Assembly: GCF_004378855.1 (NCBI RefSeq)
Contig: NZ_RYYL01000006.1
Span: forward strand, 112,972 to 176,971
DNA from: Campylobacter sp. US33a
Lineage (GTDB): Bacteria; Campylobacterota; Campylobacteria; Campylobacterales; Campylobacteraceae
Reading direction: 5' to 3'
DNA length: 64,000 nucleotides
Shown here: in pieces, positions 25,934 through 33,637 of the stretch
How positions within the stretch are numbered: position 1 is the stretch's first letter
Layout of the letters: each line of letters opens with the position of its first letter
Translations under genes and position numbers: made by a program
The notes under the pieces: generated by a model
Seen by the model: only the letters and a program-made list of their open reading frames with translations
What the model was told of the DNA's origin: nothing
The model's database searches: none

Positions 25934-26637
25934 AATTTCAAAGCCCTTTCGTAGTCTTCTTTAGTGTCAATTCCCATGCTATTTGTGATAATTTCAAGCA
26001 TTTTGATTTTTTTACCATTTTCTATGGCCCTTAATTGCTCTAATTTTTCAGCCTTTTCAAGGGCAGAATTTTTTAAAGCACAAAATTCGCGCAAAGCCTT
26101 AACGCTATAAGCATAAATGCCTAAATGTCCCTTAAAACTCTCTTCATACTCTGCTCTTTCATAAGGGATTTTTGCTCTTGAAAAATACAAAGCAAAGCCG
26201 TCTTTATCGCAAAGCACTTTGACTAAATTTGGATCACTGGCTTCGTCTTTGTTGATTTTTTTATAACAACTTGCCATGAAAGCATCTTTTTTAAGACAAT
26301 CTTTGGCAAATTCTTTAAATTTAAGCAAATTTTCATACTCGATAAAAGGCTCATCGGCTTGCACATTGATGATAATTTCATCATCTTTAAGTCCTAGTTT
26401 TTCGCAAGCTTCATTTATCCTATCTGTGCCACTTTCGTGGTTTTTACTTGTTAAAACCGCTTTAAAGCCGTATTTCTTAGCGATCTCTTGCACTCTTTCA
26501 TCATCAAGTGCAATACAAACTTCATCCACGCTCGAAACTTGCTTGGCTGTAGCAATAAACATCGGAACACCGCCTATATCACAAAGAATTTTTTCAGGAA
26601 AACGCGTAGAAGCCAGCCTTGTAGGTATGATAATCAT
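25921..26637 (-). CDS. kdsB: 3-deoxy-manno-octulosonate cytidylyltransferase
   Basis: Activates KDO to CMP-KDO for lipid A-core assembly. 238 residues with IIIPTRLASTRFPEKIL (nucleotide-binding, P-x-R...S-x-R-x-P-x-K) at the N-terminus, NVQADEPFI near 90 and HLGIYAYSVKAL near 168. Full length. Last gene of the nadE-lpxK-thrC-kdsB operon, which matches Cj0810-Cj0813; it overlaps thrC by four bases. Confidence 0.93.
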   Translation of the reverse strand: MIIIPTRLASTRFPEKILCDIGGVPMFIATAKQVSSVDEVCIALDDERVQEIAKKYGFKAVLTSKNHESGTDRINEACEKLGLKDDEIIINVQADEPFIEYENLLKFKEFAKDCLKKDAFMASCYKKINKDEASDPNLVKVLCDKDGFALYFSRAKIPYERAEYEESFKGHLGIYAYSVKALREFCALKNSALEKAEKLEQLRAIENGKKIKMLEIITNSMGIDTKEDYERALKFIKS

Positions 26638-28046
26638 TTTTTAATCCATTCTAAAATTATATTTTCAATGTCTCTTATTTCATAAACCTTTTCATCGGTA
26701 TTTTTAAGATCGAAAAGCTCTAAAAGTTCTTTTTTGATATCCACTTTAAATTCTTTTGCTAGAAGCTTAAAATCTGCTTTTTCATCTTCGCACTCTCTAT
26801 CAAAAAGTGCTTTTATCATGCTTGGGGTAAATTTAGTCCATTCAGCAGTTGAAGTGATGATGCTTGGTTTTGATATGTCAAGCATTTTAAAACAAGTTGC
26901 TGTGTGTGGATCGATTAAAGTTTTACTATTTTTGATAAATTTCATACACTCTTCATCACTGCAAAAATCAGCCTCAAAATCTTCTTGCAAACTTTTTAAC
27001 TCTTCTTTTTCAAGCTTAAAATATTTTTGCGTTTTAAGTAGCTCCATTAGCTCTTTTGTTCTTTTATCTTTAAATTTAGCAAATAATAATCTTTCAACAT
27101 TGGAAGAAATAAGTATATCCATAGCTGGAGAAATCGTCTTTTTAAGCACCCTATTTTTAAGATCGTATTCACCTTTGTGAAAAAAATCACTTAGGATATT
27201 GTTAGAATTTGAAGCAATTTTAATCTTTGAAATTTTAGCGCCCATTAACTTGGCATAAAAAGCCCCTAAAGCATTGCCAAAATTTCCACTTGGCACGATG
27301 ATTTGAACTTCTTCTTTAAATTCATTAAAAAGCCTTAAACTTGCATAATAATGATAAATGATTTGAAATAAAATTCTGCCAAAATTCACCGAATTTGCCG
27401 CACAAAGCTCATAGTCTAAATCATGCAATTCATCTTTAAATTCTTGTTTTCCAAGCAAGGTTTTTAAAGTGCGTTGCGCATCATCAAAATCGCCTTTTAT
27501 AGCTAAAACTTTTAAATTATTCTTATCCATTGATCGCATTTGAAGTTCTTGTAAAGCGCTTGTTCCGCCTTTTGGATACATACAAATAACTTTGATATTT
27601 TCTAAATTTTCAAAACTTTTAAGCGTTGCAGGTCCTGTATCGCCACTTGTAGCGCAAATGATTAAAATCTTTTTATCTTTGGAAAATTCACTCAAAAGCA
27701 CACCAAAAGGTTGCAGAGCCATATCTTTAAAAGCCCTTGTAGGTCCATGCCAAAGCTCGTTAATATAGGTTTTATCGGCAATTTTTTGAAGTTTTATTGG
27801 TGAGTTTTTATCATCAAATTTTTCATAGCTTTTTAAAGCTTTTTCAAACAAATCTTCATAACCAAATTCAAAGCTTTCTATTAACTTTAATGCAAATTCT
27901 TTATAAGGTAAATTAGTGTATTTTTCGCCATCAAATTTAGGTAAAATTAAGGGCGAGTAAAGCCCACCTTGCGGGGCATTTGGATTTATAATAGCATCTT
28001 TAAAATCTTTTTTTTCGCTAGCATTTCTGCTTTCAACTAATAACAT
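26634..28046 (-). CDS. thrC: threonine synthase
   Basis: PLP enzyme making threonine from O-phosphohomoserine. About 470 residues. The ATG at 28046 is chosen because AAGGAG lies five bases upstream (a TTG codon just before it is in frame). PLP-Lys motif HGPTRAFKDMALQPFG near residue 105, CATSGDTGPATLK near 135, and VPSGNFGNALGAFYAKLMG near 255, typical of the class II (yeast/E. coli-like) threonine synthases. Overlaps lpxK by 14 bases and kdsB by four. Uses product of the aspartate pathway started by lysC at 12.4 kb. Confidence 0.93.
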   Translation of the reverse strand: MLLVESRNASEKKDFKDAIINPNAPQGGLYSPLILPKFDGEKYTNLPYKEFALKLIESFEFGYEDLFEKALKSYEKFDDKNSPIKLQKIADKTYINELWHGPTRAFKDMALQPFGVLLSEFSKDKKILIICATSGDTGPATLKSFENLENIKVICMYPKGGTSALQELQMRSMDKNNLKVLAIKGDFDDAQRTLKTLLGKQEFKDELHDLDYELCAANSVNFGRILFQIIYHYYASLRLFNEFKEEVQIIVPSGNFGNALGAFYAKLMGAKISKIKIASNSNNILSDFFHKGEYDLKNRVLKKTISPAMDILISSNVERLLFAKFKDKRTKELMELLKTQKYFKLEKEELKSLQEDFEADFCSDEECMKFIKNSKTLIDPHTATCFKMLDISKPSIITSTAEWTKFTPSMIKALFDRECEDEKADFKLLAKEFKVDIKKELLELFDLKNTDEKVYEIRDIENIILEWIKK

Positions 28047-28962
28047 CAAAACTCCTTACATATTCGTGCAAAATTTGTTTAAAATTTTCTTTTAATTCAA
28101 CATTTAATTCTATGATTTGACACTTAAAACCAAAATCTTTCACTTTTACAAAATCTTTAAAAGTAAGCATTAGTGTATCGCAATTATGTTTTTTTAGCAA
28201 ATTTTCAAGCTCTTCTTTTTTAAATTCATAATGATCTTTAAAAAAATAACAAGCTCTAGCCTTAATAAAATGCTCATATAGCCTAAAAGGCTTGGCAATG
28301 GCGCTAACAAGCACGGCTTTTGGATTTTCACTGACATAAGAATAACGCACAAAATCCCTTCCTTCAAGTGCAATAAAATCAGCTTTTTTTTCATAAAATT
28401 TAGGCAAACGATAAGCTCCGCTTGGCAGGGTAAAATTAAAAAAAGGCTTAATCTTACTTTCAAGCAAAATATCAAATTTTTTAATATGAAATTTAGAAAA
28501 AGCATCATCAAGCAAAACAATTTTAGCACCTAATTCAAAGGCCTTTTCTATGCCTTTAACCCTATCTTCACTCACTATCACGCCAGAAATTTCTTCGCAA
28601 AAGGCGTATTCCATTGCCTCATCGCCACTTTTGCTTACTTCACATAAAATTCCATTTTGACTTTTAACGACAATTAAACCTTTGCTCTTTCTCTTATAGC
28701 CTCTAAGTACAACAAAAACACCATCAAATTCTTTTGCTATAGCTTTACACATAGGCGTTTTTCCATTACCGCCAAAACTCAAATTCCCCACACTTATAAT
28801 GGGTTTTTTAAAATCAATTTTTTTGCGAAAAAAACTATTTAAAACCGCACAAATAGTATAAATAAAACTTAAAGGCAAAAGTGAAATTGCAAGACATTTT
28901 TGTAAGAAACTAGGCTTAAAAAAATAATTATCCAGCCAAAGTTCGTAGTTTTTTTCTTTCAT
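28033..28962 (-). CDS. lpxK: tetraacyldisaccharide 4'-kinase
   Basis: Phosphorylates the lipid A precursor at the 4' position on the inner membrane. 309 residues: a membrane-associated N-terminal helix (about 20-42), then the Walker A motif SVGNLSFGGNGKTPM near 58, VLRGYKRKS, SGDEAMEYA and LLDDAFSKFHIKKF near 152, which is the LDDgfQh-type segment of LpxK. Operon member between nadE and thrC, overlapping both, next to the other envelope gene kdsB. Confidence 0.92.
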   Translation of the reverse strand: MKEKNYELWLDNYFFKPSFLQKCLAISLLPLSFIYTICAVLNSFFRKKIDFKKPIISVGNLSFGGNGKTPMCKAIAKEFDGVFVVLRGYKRKSKGLIVVKSQNGILCEVSKSGDEAMEYAFCEEISGVIVSEDRVKGIEKAFELGAKIVLLDDAFSKFHIKKFDILLESKIKPFFNFTLPSGAYRLPKFYEKKADFIALEGRDFVRYSYVSENPKAVLVSAIAKPFRLYEHFIKARACYFFKDHYEFKKEELENLLKKHNCDTLMLTFKDFVKVKDFGFKCQIIELNVELKENFKQILHEYVRSFDVIS

Positions 28963-29714
28963 TTACAAAAGACTCTTAAGCTTAAAATCTCAGGCATTAC
29001 TCTTTTAAAAGCATTATTTTTTAATCTTGAATTTAGCATATTTAATAAATTTTGATCAAGTTTTTCAAGTGCTTTTTTATCGTTATTTTCAAGCGCTTTC
29101 AAACCTTTATCTATAAGCTCATAAGAAAAGCCTAAATCTTTTTCATCGCTTTGCTCCTCCCAAAGATCTGCGCTTGGAGCTTTTTTGATGAAATTTTCGT
29201 GTAAATTTAAATGTTTTGCAAGCTCGTAAATTTCGCTTTTATAAAGATCGCCTATAGGATTAAAAGCACAAGCTAGATCCCCATAAATTGTCCCATAGCC
29301 TAAAAGCAACTCGCTTTTATTTGAAGTACCAACAACCAAAGCATTTTTTAAAGCAGAATAATCATAAAGCAAGCTCATTCTAATGCGTGCAGCAAAATTA
29401 CCCGTGCGAATTTTATTGGTATTTTCACTTTTATCTAAAAAAGTATCTAAGATATTTTGAATTTCTAAGATTTTATATTCTAGTTTGAGTTCTTTGCAAA
29501 GCATTAAAGCATCGTTTAAATTCTCTTGATTGGAAAATCTTGTAGGCATTAAGAGCGCAAAAACATTTTCATTTAAAGCTTTTTTACAAAGCATTGCAAC
29601 TAAAGCAGAATCAATCCCTCCACTAAGTCCTAAGATAACGCCTTTTGTATTAGAAAGTTGAATTTTATTTTTTATAAATTTATCAATGTTTTGCAAAATT
29701 TGCTTATAATCCAT
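28959..29714 (-). CDS. nadE: NH3-dependent NAD synthetase
   Basis: Final step of NAD synthesis. 251 residues: GVILGLSGGIDSALVAML (SGGxDS pyrophosphatase loop) near 27, NFAARIRMSLLYDYSA near 108, GTSNKSELLLGYGTIYGD near 132 and FNPIGDLYKSEIYELA near 150. No glutaminase domain, so ammonia is the nitrogen source. First gene of its operon, divergent from the metallo-hydrolase gene with 127 bases between. Confidence 0.94.
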   Translation of the reverse strand: MDYKQILQNIDKFIKNKIQLSNTKGVILGLSGGIDSALVAMLCKKALNENVFALLMPTRFSNQENLNDALMLCKELKLEYKILEIQNILDTFLDKSENTNKIRTGNFAARIRMSLLYDYSALKNALVVGTSNKSELLLGYGTIYGDLACAFNPIGDLYKSEIYELAKHLNLHENFIKKAPSADLWEEQSDEKDLGFSYELIDKGLKALENNDKKALEKLDQNLLNMLNSRLKNNAFKRVMPEILSLRVFCK

Positions 29715-29811
29715 TTTTACTACCTTAACTTTAAAAGTATAATTATAATAGCTTTTCTTTTAAAATGCGTAGATATTTTAAATTTTAGTCCAAAAGAAAT
29801 GATAAAAATTA

Positions 29812-29817
29812 TATAAT
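29812..29817 (+). promoter_or_regulatory. -10 box before the metallo-hydrolase gene
   Basis: TATAAT 25 bases upstream of the ATG at 29842, with AAGGGTAG as ribosome site, giving a short leader. Confidence 0.5.
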
Positions 29818-29841
29818 ACACAAAAATAAAAAGGGTAGAAA

Positions 29842-30444
29842 ATGCAAATTTTAAAACAAGCTTGCGGGGATTATCAAACAAATTGTTACATTGTAAGCTC
29901 ACAAAATGCAGAGTTAATTATCGATCCAGGAGTTGATGCGCTTGATTTTATCAAAAAAAATACTAAAAATCCTTTGGCGATTTTAAACACTCACGGACAT
30001 TATGATCATGTTTGGGATAATGCCAAGGTTAAAAAAGAATTTAATATCCCTATTTACATCCACAAAAATGATGAATTTATGCTTCAAGATCCTTTTAGCA
30101 AAGGTTTTGAGTCAAGTAAAGCTGATATTTTAATCGACAATGAAGATGAATTTAATATAGCTGATTTTAAGCTTAAATTTCATTTTTTTCCAGGACATAC
30201 TCCAGGTTGTTGTATGATAGAGCTTATTGGAGAGAAAATAATGTTTAGTGGAGATTTTTTATTTAATAGAAGCATAGGAAGGTGGGATTTTCCTTATTCC
30301 GATGCCACTTTAATGAAGCAAAGTCTAAAAAAAGCTATGGCTTATAAGAATGACTTTATTCTTTTGCCAGGACATGGTGAACAAACGAGCTTAAAGACAG
30401 AACAAGAGCATTTACCTTACTGGTTAAGATATATAGGTGAATAA
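29842..30444 (+). CDS. metallo-beta-lactamase-fold hydrolase (glyoxalase II-like)
   Basis: 200 residues, homologue of Cj0809c. Zinc ligands are THGHYDHVWD (HxHxDH) near 52-57, GHTPGC near 116, SGDFLFNRSIGRWD near 137 and PGHGEQT near 178. The compact size without the C-terminal glutathione-binding domain points to the YcbL/GloB-like group, hydrolysing thioesters or acting in methylglyoxal/sulphur metabolism; the real substrate is unknown. Divergent from nadE, followed after two bases by a small membrane-protein gene. Confidence 0.85.
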   Translation: MQILKQACGDYQTNCYIVSSQNAELIIDPGVDALDFIKKNTKNPLAILNTHGHYDHVWDNAKVKKEFNIPIYIHKNDEFMLQDPFSKGFESSKADILIDNEDEFNIADFKLKFHFFPGHTPGCCMIELIGEKIMFSGDFLFNRSIGRWDFPYSDATLMKQSLKKAMAYKNDFILLPGHGEQTSLKTEQEHLPYWLRYIGE

Positions 30445-30446
30445 AT

Positions 30447-30740
30447 ATGTTTGTATTGCTCTCTTATCTTCTTGTTTTAAATTTTATTACTTTAATTGCC
30501 GTTTTAATTAATTTTAAATATCCTACTGAAGAAAATTTACAAAAAAGTTTTATAAAATTTTGTCCTTGTAGAAAAATGGCACAAAATGGCATTTTATATA
30601 AAATTGCCATTTATAGTGCTATGGGTGGATTTTTATTAAGTTCAACCTTTTTAAGCTTGATTGAATTTAATCTTTATGCGCTTTTTTCTTTATTTTTGTC
30701 TTTACTTTGCGCATATTTAACTTGGTTTATCAAAAAATAA
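30447..30740 (+). CDS. small membrane protein (Cj0808c type)
   Basis: 97 residues with three hydrophobic segments (about 1-22, 47-68, 73-94) and a short cytoplasmic loop KYPTEENLQKSFIKFCPCRK holding a CPC motif. Starts two bases after the hydrolase stop, so it is probably co-transcribed. Function unknown; a homologue occupies the same place in C. jejuni. Its stop touches the dccS stop, the genes being convergent. Confidence 0.65.
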   Translation: MFVLLSYLLVLNFITLIAVLINFKYPTEENLQKSFIKFCPCRKMAQNGILYKIAIYSAMGGFLLSSTFLSLIEFNLYALFSLFLSLLCAYLTWFIKK

Positions 30741-31964
30741 TCACCATTTTAAAATAAAGCTACTACCTTCGTTTGGAACAGATTGGCATTCTACGCTAAT
30801 CTCATACTCTTTGGCAATGTTTTTTACTAAAGCAAGTCCTATGCCAAATCCCCCTTGATCTTGATTGAATCTTGCGTAACGCTCAAAGATATTTTTTAAA
30901 TTTTGTTTATCTATACCACAACCTGTATCTTTAATTTCTAAAATATTTTCACTGAGTGAAATATAAATTTTGCCACTTTTTTTATTATATTTAATAGCAT
31001 TACTTAAAAGATTATCAAGCATTTTAGCAATACGATTTTTATTTGCAAAAAGTGTATTGTTATCGTTTAAATTTAAAACAAGTTCGATTTTTTTTTGTTC
31101 AAAAAATAATTTAAAATATTCCAAACGCTCTAAGATTAAATTTTTCATATCAATATGAACCTTATCTTGGGCAATAGTATTGGGAAAATTATAAAAAACC
31201 AAATCGGAATAAATTTGATTTAAAGTTTTTGCTGCAAGTTTAATGCGTTTGAATTTTGGCGAATTATTTTGATCTTGTCTCTCAAGCTGCTCAACACTCA
31301 TTAAAATTACACTTAAAGGGGTGTTGATTTCATGGGTTGAATCTTTAATGAAGCGATTTAAAGTATGAATTTTATTTTCCAAAGGTCTTAAAGCAATTTT
31401 CACCAAAAAATAAGAGATAATTCCTATTAACACAAATGATAGTAAGGCAGATAAAAATACTTGCAAGCGGATTAAAAACAATTCTTTGCTAACTTCAAAT
31501 CCCTGTATCAGTATTTTTAAACCATTTTTATTTATTTTTTCTTCATTTATTGGATTAAAATTCTTAAAATGTCTTAGATAATAATGAGATGAACTAAGCG
31601 GTGCTATAAAAAAAACTGTATTTTTATAAATATCTCTACCGCCTTGTCCTCTGTATTTTAAAGTGATTTCATCCACCCTATAATCTAAATTACTAAAAAA
31701 TACCTTTTTACGATCAAAAATCGCAAATTTAAGCTCAGAATCTTTAGCAATATCAGCAGCACTTTGTTCTAAAGGTACAAATCTTGAATTTGTGATACCT
31801 ATAACAATATTTCGATGATATTCTTTTAAATTTATACTTTTTTCAGAAATTAACTCCTCATAAAGTTTTTCATACCAAATTCCAAAGAAAATACTTAAAA
31901 ATACTCCTGTTGTTGTAAGATAAATAAGTAAAATTTGTCTGATAACGCTTTTAGCTTCGGACAT
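30741..31964 (-). CDS. dccS: sensor histidine kinase DccS
   Basis: 407 residues: N-terminal membrane helix (about 10-30), a periplasmic region to about 165, second helix (about 168-192), then the dimerisation domain with the phospho-accepting His in FIKDSTHEINTPLSVILMSV and the ATPase domain with MLDNLLSNAIKYNKKSG (N box), LEIKDTGCGIDKQNL (G1) and GGFGIGLALVKNIA (G2). It overlaps dccR by 14 bases and sits next to a Cj1224-type hemerythrin, the arrangement of Cj1222c-Cj1224, hence the DccS name. In C. jejuni DccRS is needed for full colonisation and is active in late growth. Confidence 0.85.
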   Translation of the reverse strand: MSEAKSVIRQILLIYLTTTGVFLSIFFGIWYEKLYEELISEKSINLKEYHRNIVIGITNSRFVPLEQSAADIAKDSELKFAIFDRKKVFFSNLDYRVDEITLKYRGQGGRDIYKNTVFFIAPLSSSHYYLRHFKNFNPINEEKINKNGLKILIQGFEVSKELFLIRLQVFLSALLSFVLIGIISYFLVKIALRPLENKIHTLNRFIKDSTHEINTPLSVILMSVEQLERQDQNNSPKFKRIKLAAKTLNQIYSDLVFYNFPNTIAQDKVHIDMKNLILERLEYFKLFFEQKKIELVLNLNDNNTLFANKNRIAKMLDNLLSNAIKYNKKSGKIYISLSENILEIKDTGCGIDKQNLKNIFERYARFNQDQGGFGIGLALVKNIAKEYEISVECQSVPNEGSSFILKW

Positions 31965-32622
31965 AACAATATCCCCTTCCGCGTTGATTGATAATTTTAT
32001 CTTTTCCTAAAATTTTTCTTAAATTTTTCACATAAACCCTTAAACTCATTTCGCTAGGTTCTTCATTATAATCCCACAATTCTTCAAAAATACGCTCCAA
32101 ACTTAAAAAATTATTTTTATTTTGCAATAATAAACTTAAAAGCTTGATTTCCTTACTGGGTAAAGATAAAGCCTCTGAATTATGGTACAAAATTTGAGAA
32201 CGCAAAGCAAATTTATAGCCATTCCCTAAATCTTCATAATCATCGTTTTTATGTGAAAAAGAACGCTTAAGCAAAGACTCTATACGCACGCAAAGTTCTA
32301 CAAGTTCAAAAGGTTTTCGTATATAATCATCACAACCCACGCCAAAGCCCTTTTGTAAATCTTGCACGGTATTTAAAGAAGTCATAAAAATAGCGGGCGT
32401 ATCTTTTCCTGCACTTCTTAATTCTTTTAATAAAGAAAAACCATCGCCCAAAGGAACTTTCACATCCAAAATCCAAAGATCAAATTTTTGCTCATAAGCC
32501 AAATCAAGAGCGTCAGCTGCATTATCTACTACTTTAATTTCATAGCCCATATCACTTAAATACTCATCAATAATTTCACTTAAGCTCATATCATCTTCAA
32601 GTAAAAGAATTTTAGTTGCCAT
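31951..32622 (-). CDS. dccR: response regulator DccR (OmpR family)
   Basis: 223 residues. Receiver domain with acidic pair EDD near 9, phospho-Asp in LWILDVKVPLGDGF near 53, MTSLN and the conserved Lys in DDYIRKPFE near 104; winged-helix DNA-binding domain from about 128 (LPSKEIKLLSLLLQN, MSLRVYVKNLRKIL, INQRGRGYCYV). Start: AAAAGGAAAGCA before the ATG. Divergent from the hemerythrin gene across 127 bases, so it may control that promoter as well as its own. Confidence 0.87.
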   Translation of the reverse strand: MATKILLLEDDMSLSEIIDEYLSDMGYEIKVVDNAADALDLAYEQKFDLWILDVKVPLGDGFSLLKELRSAGKDTPAIFMTSLNTVQDLQKGFGVGCDDYIRKPFELVELCVRIESLLKRSFSHKNDDYEDLGNGYKFALRSQILYHNSEALSLPSKEIKLLSLLLQNKNNFLSLERIFEELWDYNEEPSEMSLRVYVKNLRKILGKDKIINQRGRGYCYVRS

Positions 32623-32702
32623 TGCTTTCCTTTTTTGGTTGAGAATATAAGAATTTTACATTAAAAATTTTAATTTATCATTTGTATTTTTGTTTTTTAT
32701 GA

Positions 32703-32708
32703 TATAAT
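32703..32708 (+). promoter_or_regulatory. -10 box of the hemerythrin gene
   Basis: TATAAT 41 bases before the ATG at 32750, in the dccR-hemerythrin divergent region. Confidence 0.5.
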
Positions 32709-32749
32709 CTTTGCTAAGTATAAAATTACTTCGTAAAAAAGGTGAAAAG

Positions 32750-33349
32750 ATGTTACCTAAGTGGGACAATAGTTATAGTGTTCATAATGCTAGAATTGAT
32801 GATCAACACAAAAAACTCTTTGAATTAGCTGCTGAAGTTGAAAGAATTTCAGATCGTCCGGTATGTAAAAGTGATGTTAAAAATTTACTTGCTGAATTTT
32901 TTACATATATGAAAAATCATTTTAATGACGAAGAAAAATATATGCAAATGATAGGTTATCCAAACTATGAAGAGCATAAAAAAATTCACAAAGAAATCAT
33001 ACAAATGATGATAGATTTAATTAAAGACATTAGATCTACAAACGATCTTAAAGAAAAGCTTTATGTTATAGCCAAACAATGGCTATTGGGTCATATCTTA
33101 TACGAAGATATGAAGGTTGAAAAATGGAGAAAATCTTCCTTAAGCACTGATGAAGGAGATGATGCAAGTTTTGAAGAGGTTAGAGATATAGTTCACGAAG
33201 AAGAAATTTGCACTTATTTATATTCTTGCAATTGCAAAGGTAAAGTTCATGATGTGCCTTATGGAATTCACAACAAAATTCAAAATTCAGGCGCTAATTT
33301 TACTTGCAAAGTTTGCAAACAACCTATAAAATTTTATAAAAAACATTAA
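32750..33349 (+). CDS. bacteriohemerythrin with C-terminal Cys-rich extension (HerB/Cj1224 type)
   Basis: 199 residues from ATG 32750, preferred over an in-frame codon at 32711 because AAAAAGGTGAAAAG lies just upstream. The di-iron four-helix domain (1-135) has HNARIDDQHKKLFEL, HFNDEEKYMQ, HKKIHKEI and HILYEDMK, giving the usual H, H-x3-E, H-x3-H, H-x4-D ligands. The C-terminal 60 residues contain CNCKGK and CKVC, a possible metal knuckle. In C. jejuni two such hemerythrins protect oxygen-sensitive Fe-S enzymes. The neighbouring ribbon-helix-helix gene follows after 10 bases. Confidence 0.88.
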   Translation: MLPKWDNSYSVHNARIDDQHKKLFELAAEVERISDRPVCKSDVKNLLAEFFTYMKNHFNDEEKYMQMIGYPNYEEHKKIHKEIIQMMIDLIKDIRSTNDLKEKLYVIAKQWLLGHILYEDMKVEKWRKSSLSTDEGDDASFEEVRDIVHEEEICTYLYSCNCKGKVHDVPYGIHNKIQNSGANFTCKVCKQPIKFYKKH

Positions 33350-33359
33350 GGAGAAAGTA

Positions 33360-33608
33360 ATGAAAAGCAAAGAAGAATTCAAAAGTTACTCTCTAAAATT
33401 ACCAACAAAATTAAAAAATCGTTTAGATCAAATCAGTAAAAATTTATCTAAACCAAAATCTATCATTATAAGAGAAGCAATTGAGACTTATTTAAATGAA
33501 TTTGAAGATTTTGATTTTGCTATCGAAGCTTTAGAGGAATTAAAAGATGGAAATTACACTGAAGCGAGTAAAAAAATTGATAAAGTTATTGCTCATCTAA
33601 AAAAATAA
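33360..33608 (+). CDS. ribbon-helix-helix (CopG/MetJ-type) DNA-binding protein
   Basis: 82 residues. YSLKLPTKLKNRLDQISKNLSKPKSIIIREAI is a classic strand-helix-helix fold with the R/K-S-x-x-I-R-E-A pattern of antitoxin-like CopG proteins. The C-terminus is acidic (EFEDFDFAIEALEELKDG). It lies 10 bases after the hemerythrin gene and equals Cj1225. No toxin gene (RelE/ParE) is adjacent: a terminator and a convergent ABC gene follow, so it may be an orphan regulator. Confidence 0.75.
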   Translation: MKSKEEFKSYSLKLPTKLKNRLDQISKNLSKPKSIIIREAIETYLNEFEDFDFAIEALEELKDGNYTEASKKIDKVIAHLKK

Positions 33609-33628
33609 ACTAAGGTTTTGCCTTAGTT
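33606..33628. terminator. bidirectional terminator after the ribbon-helix-helix gene
   Basis: AAACTAAGG / CCTTAGTTT nine-base stem with a TTTTG loop and flanking A/T runs, overlapping the stop codon of the + strand gene and facing the ABC-F gene end. Confidence 0.8.
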
Positions 33629-33637
33629 TAAAATTTA

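Noticed and set aside
33360..33608. Toxin-antitoxin pair based on the CopG-like protein
   Set aside because: No toxin gene adjoins; a terminator and a convergent ABC-F gene follow, and the hemerythrin gene precedes.
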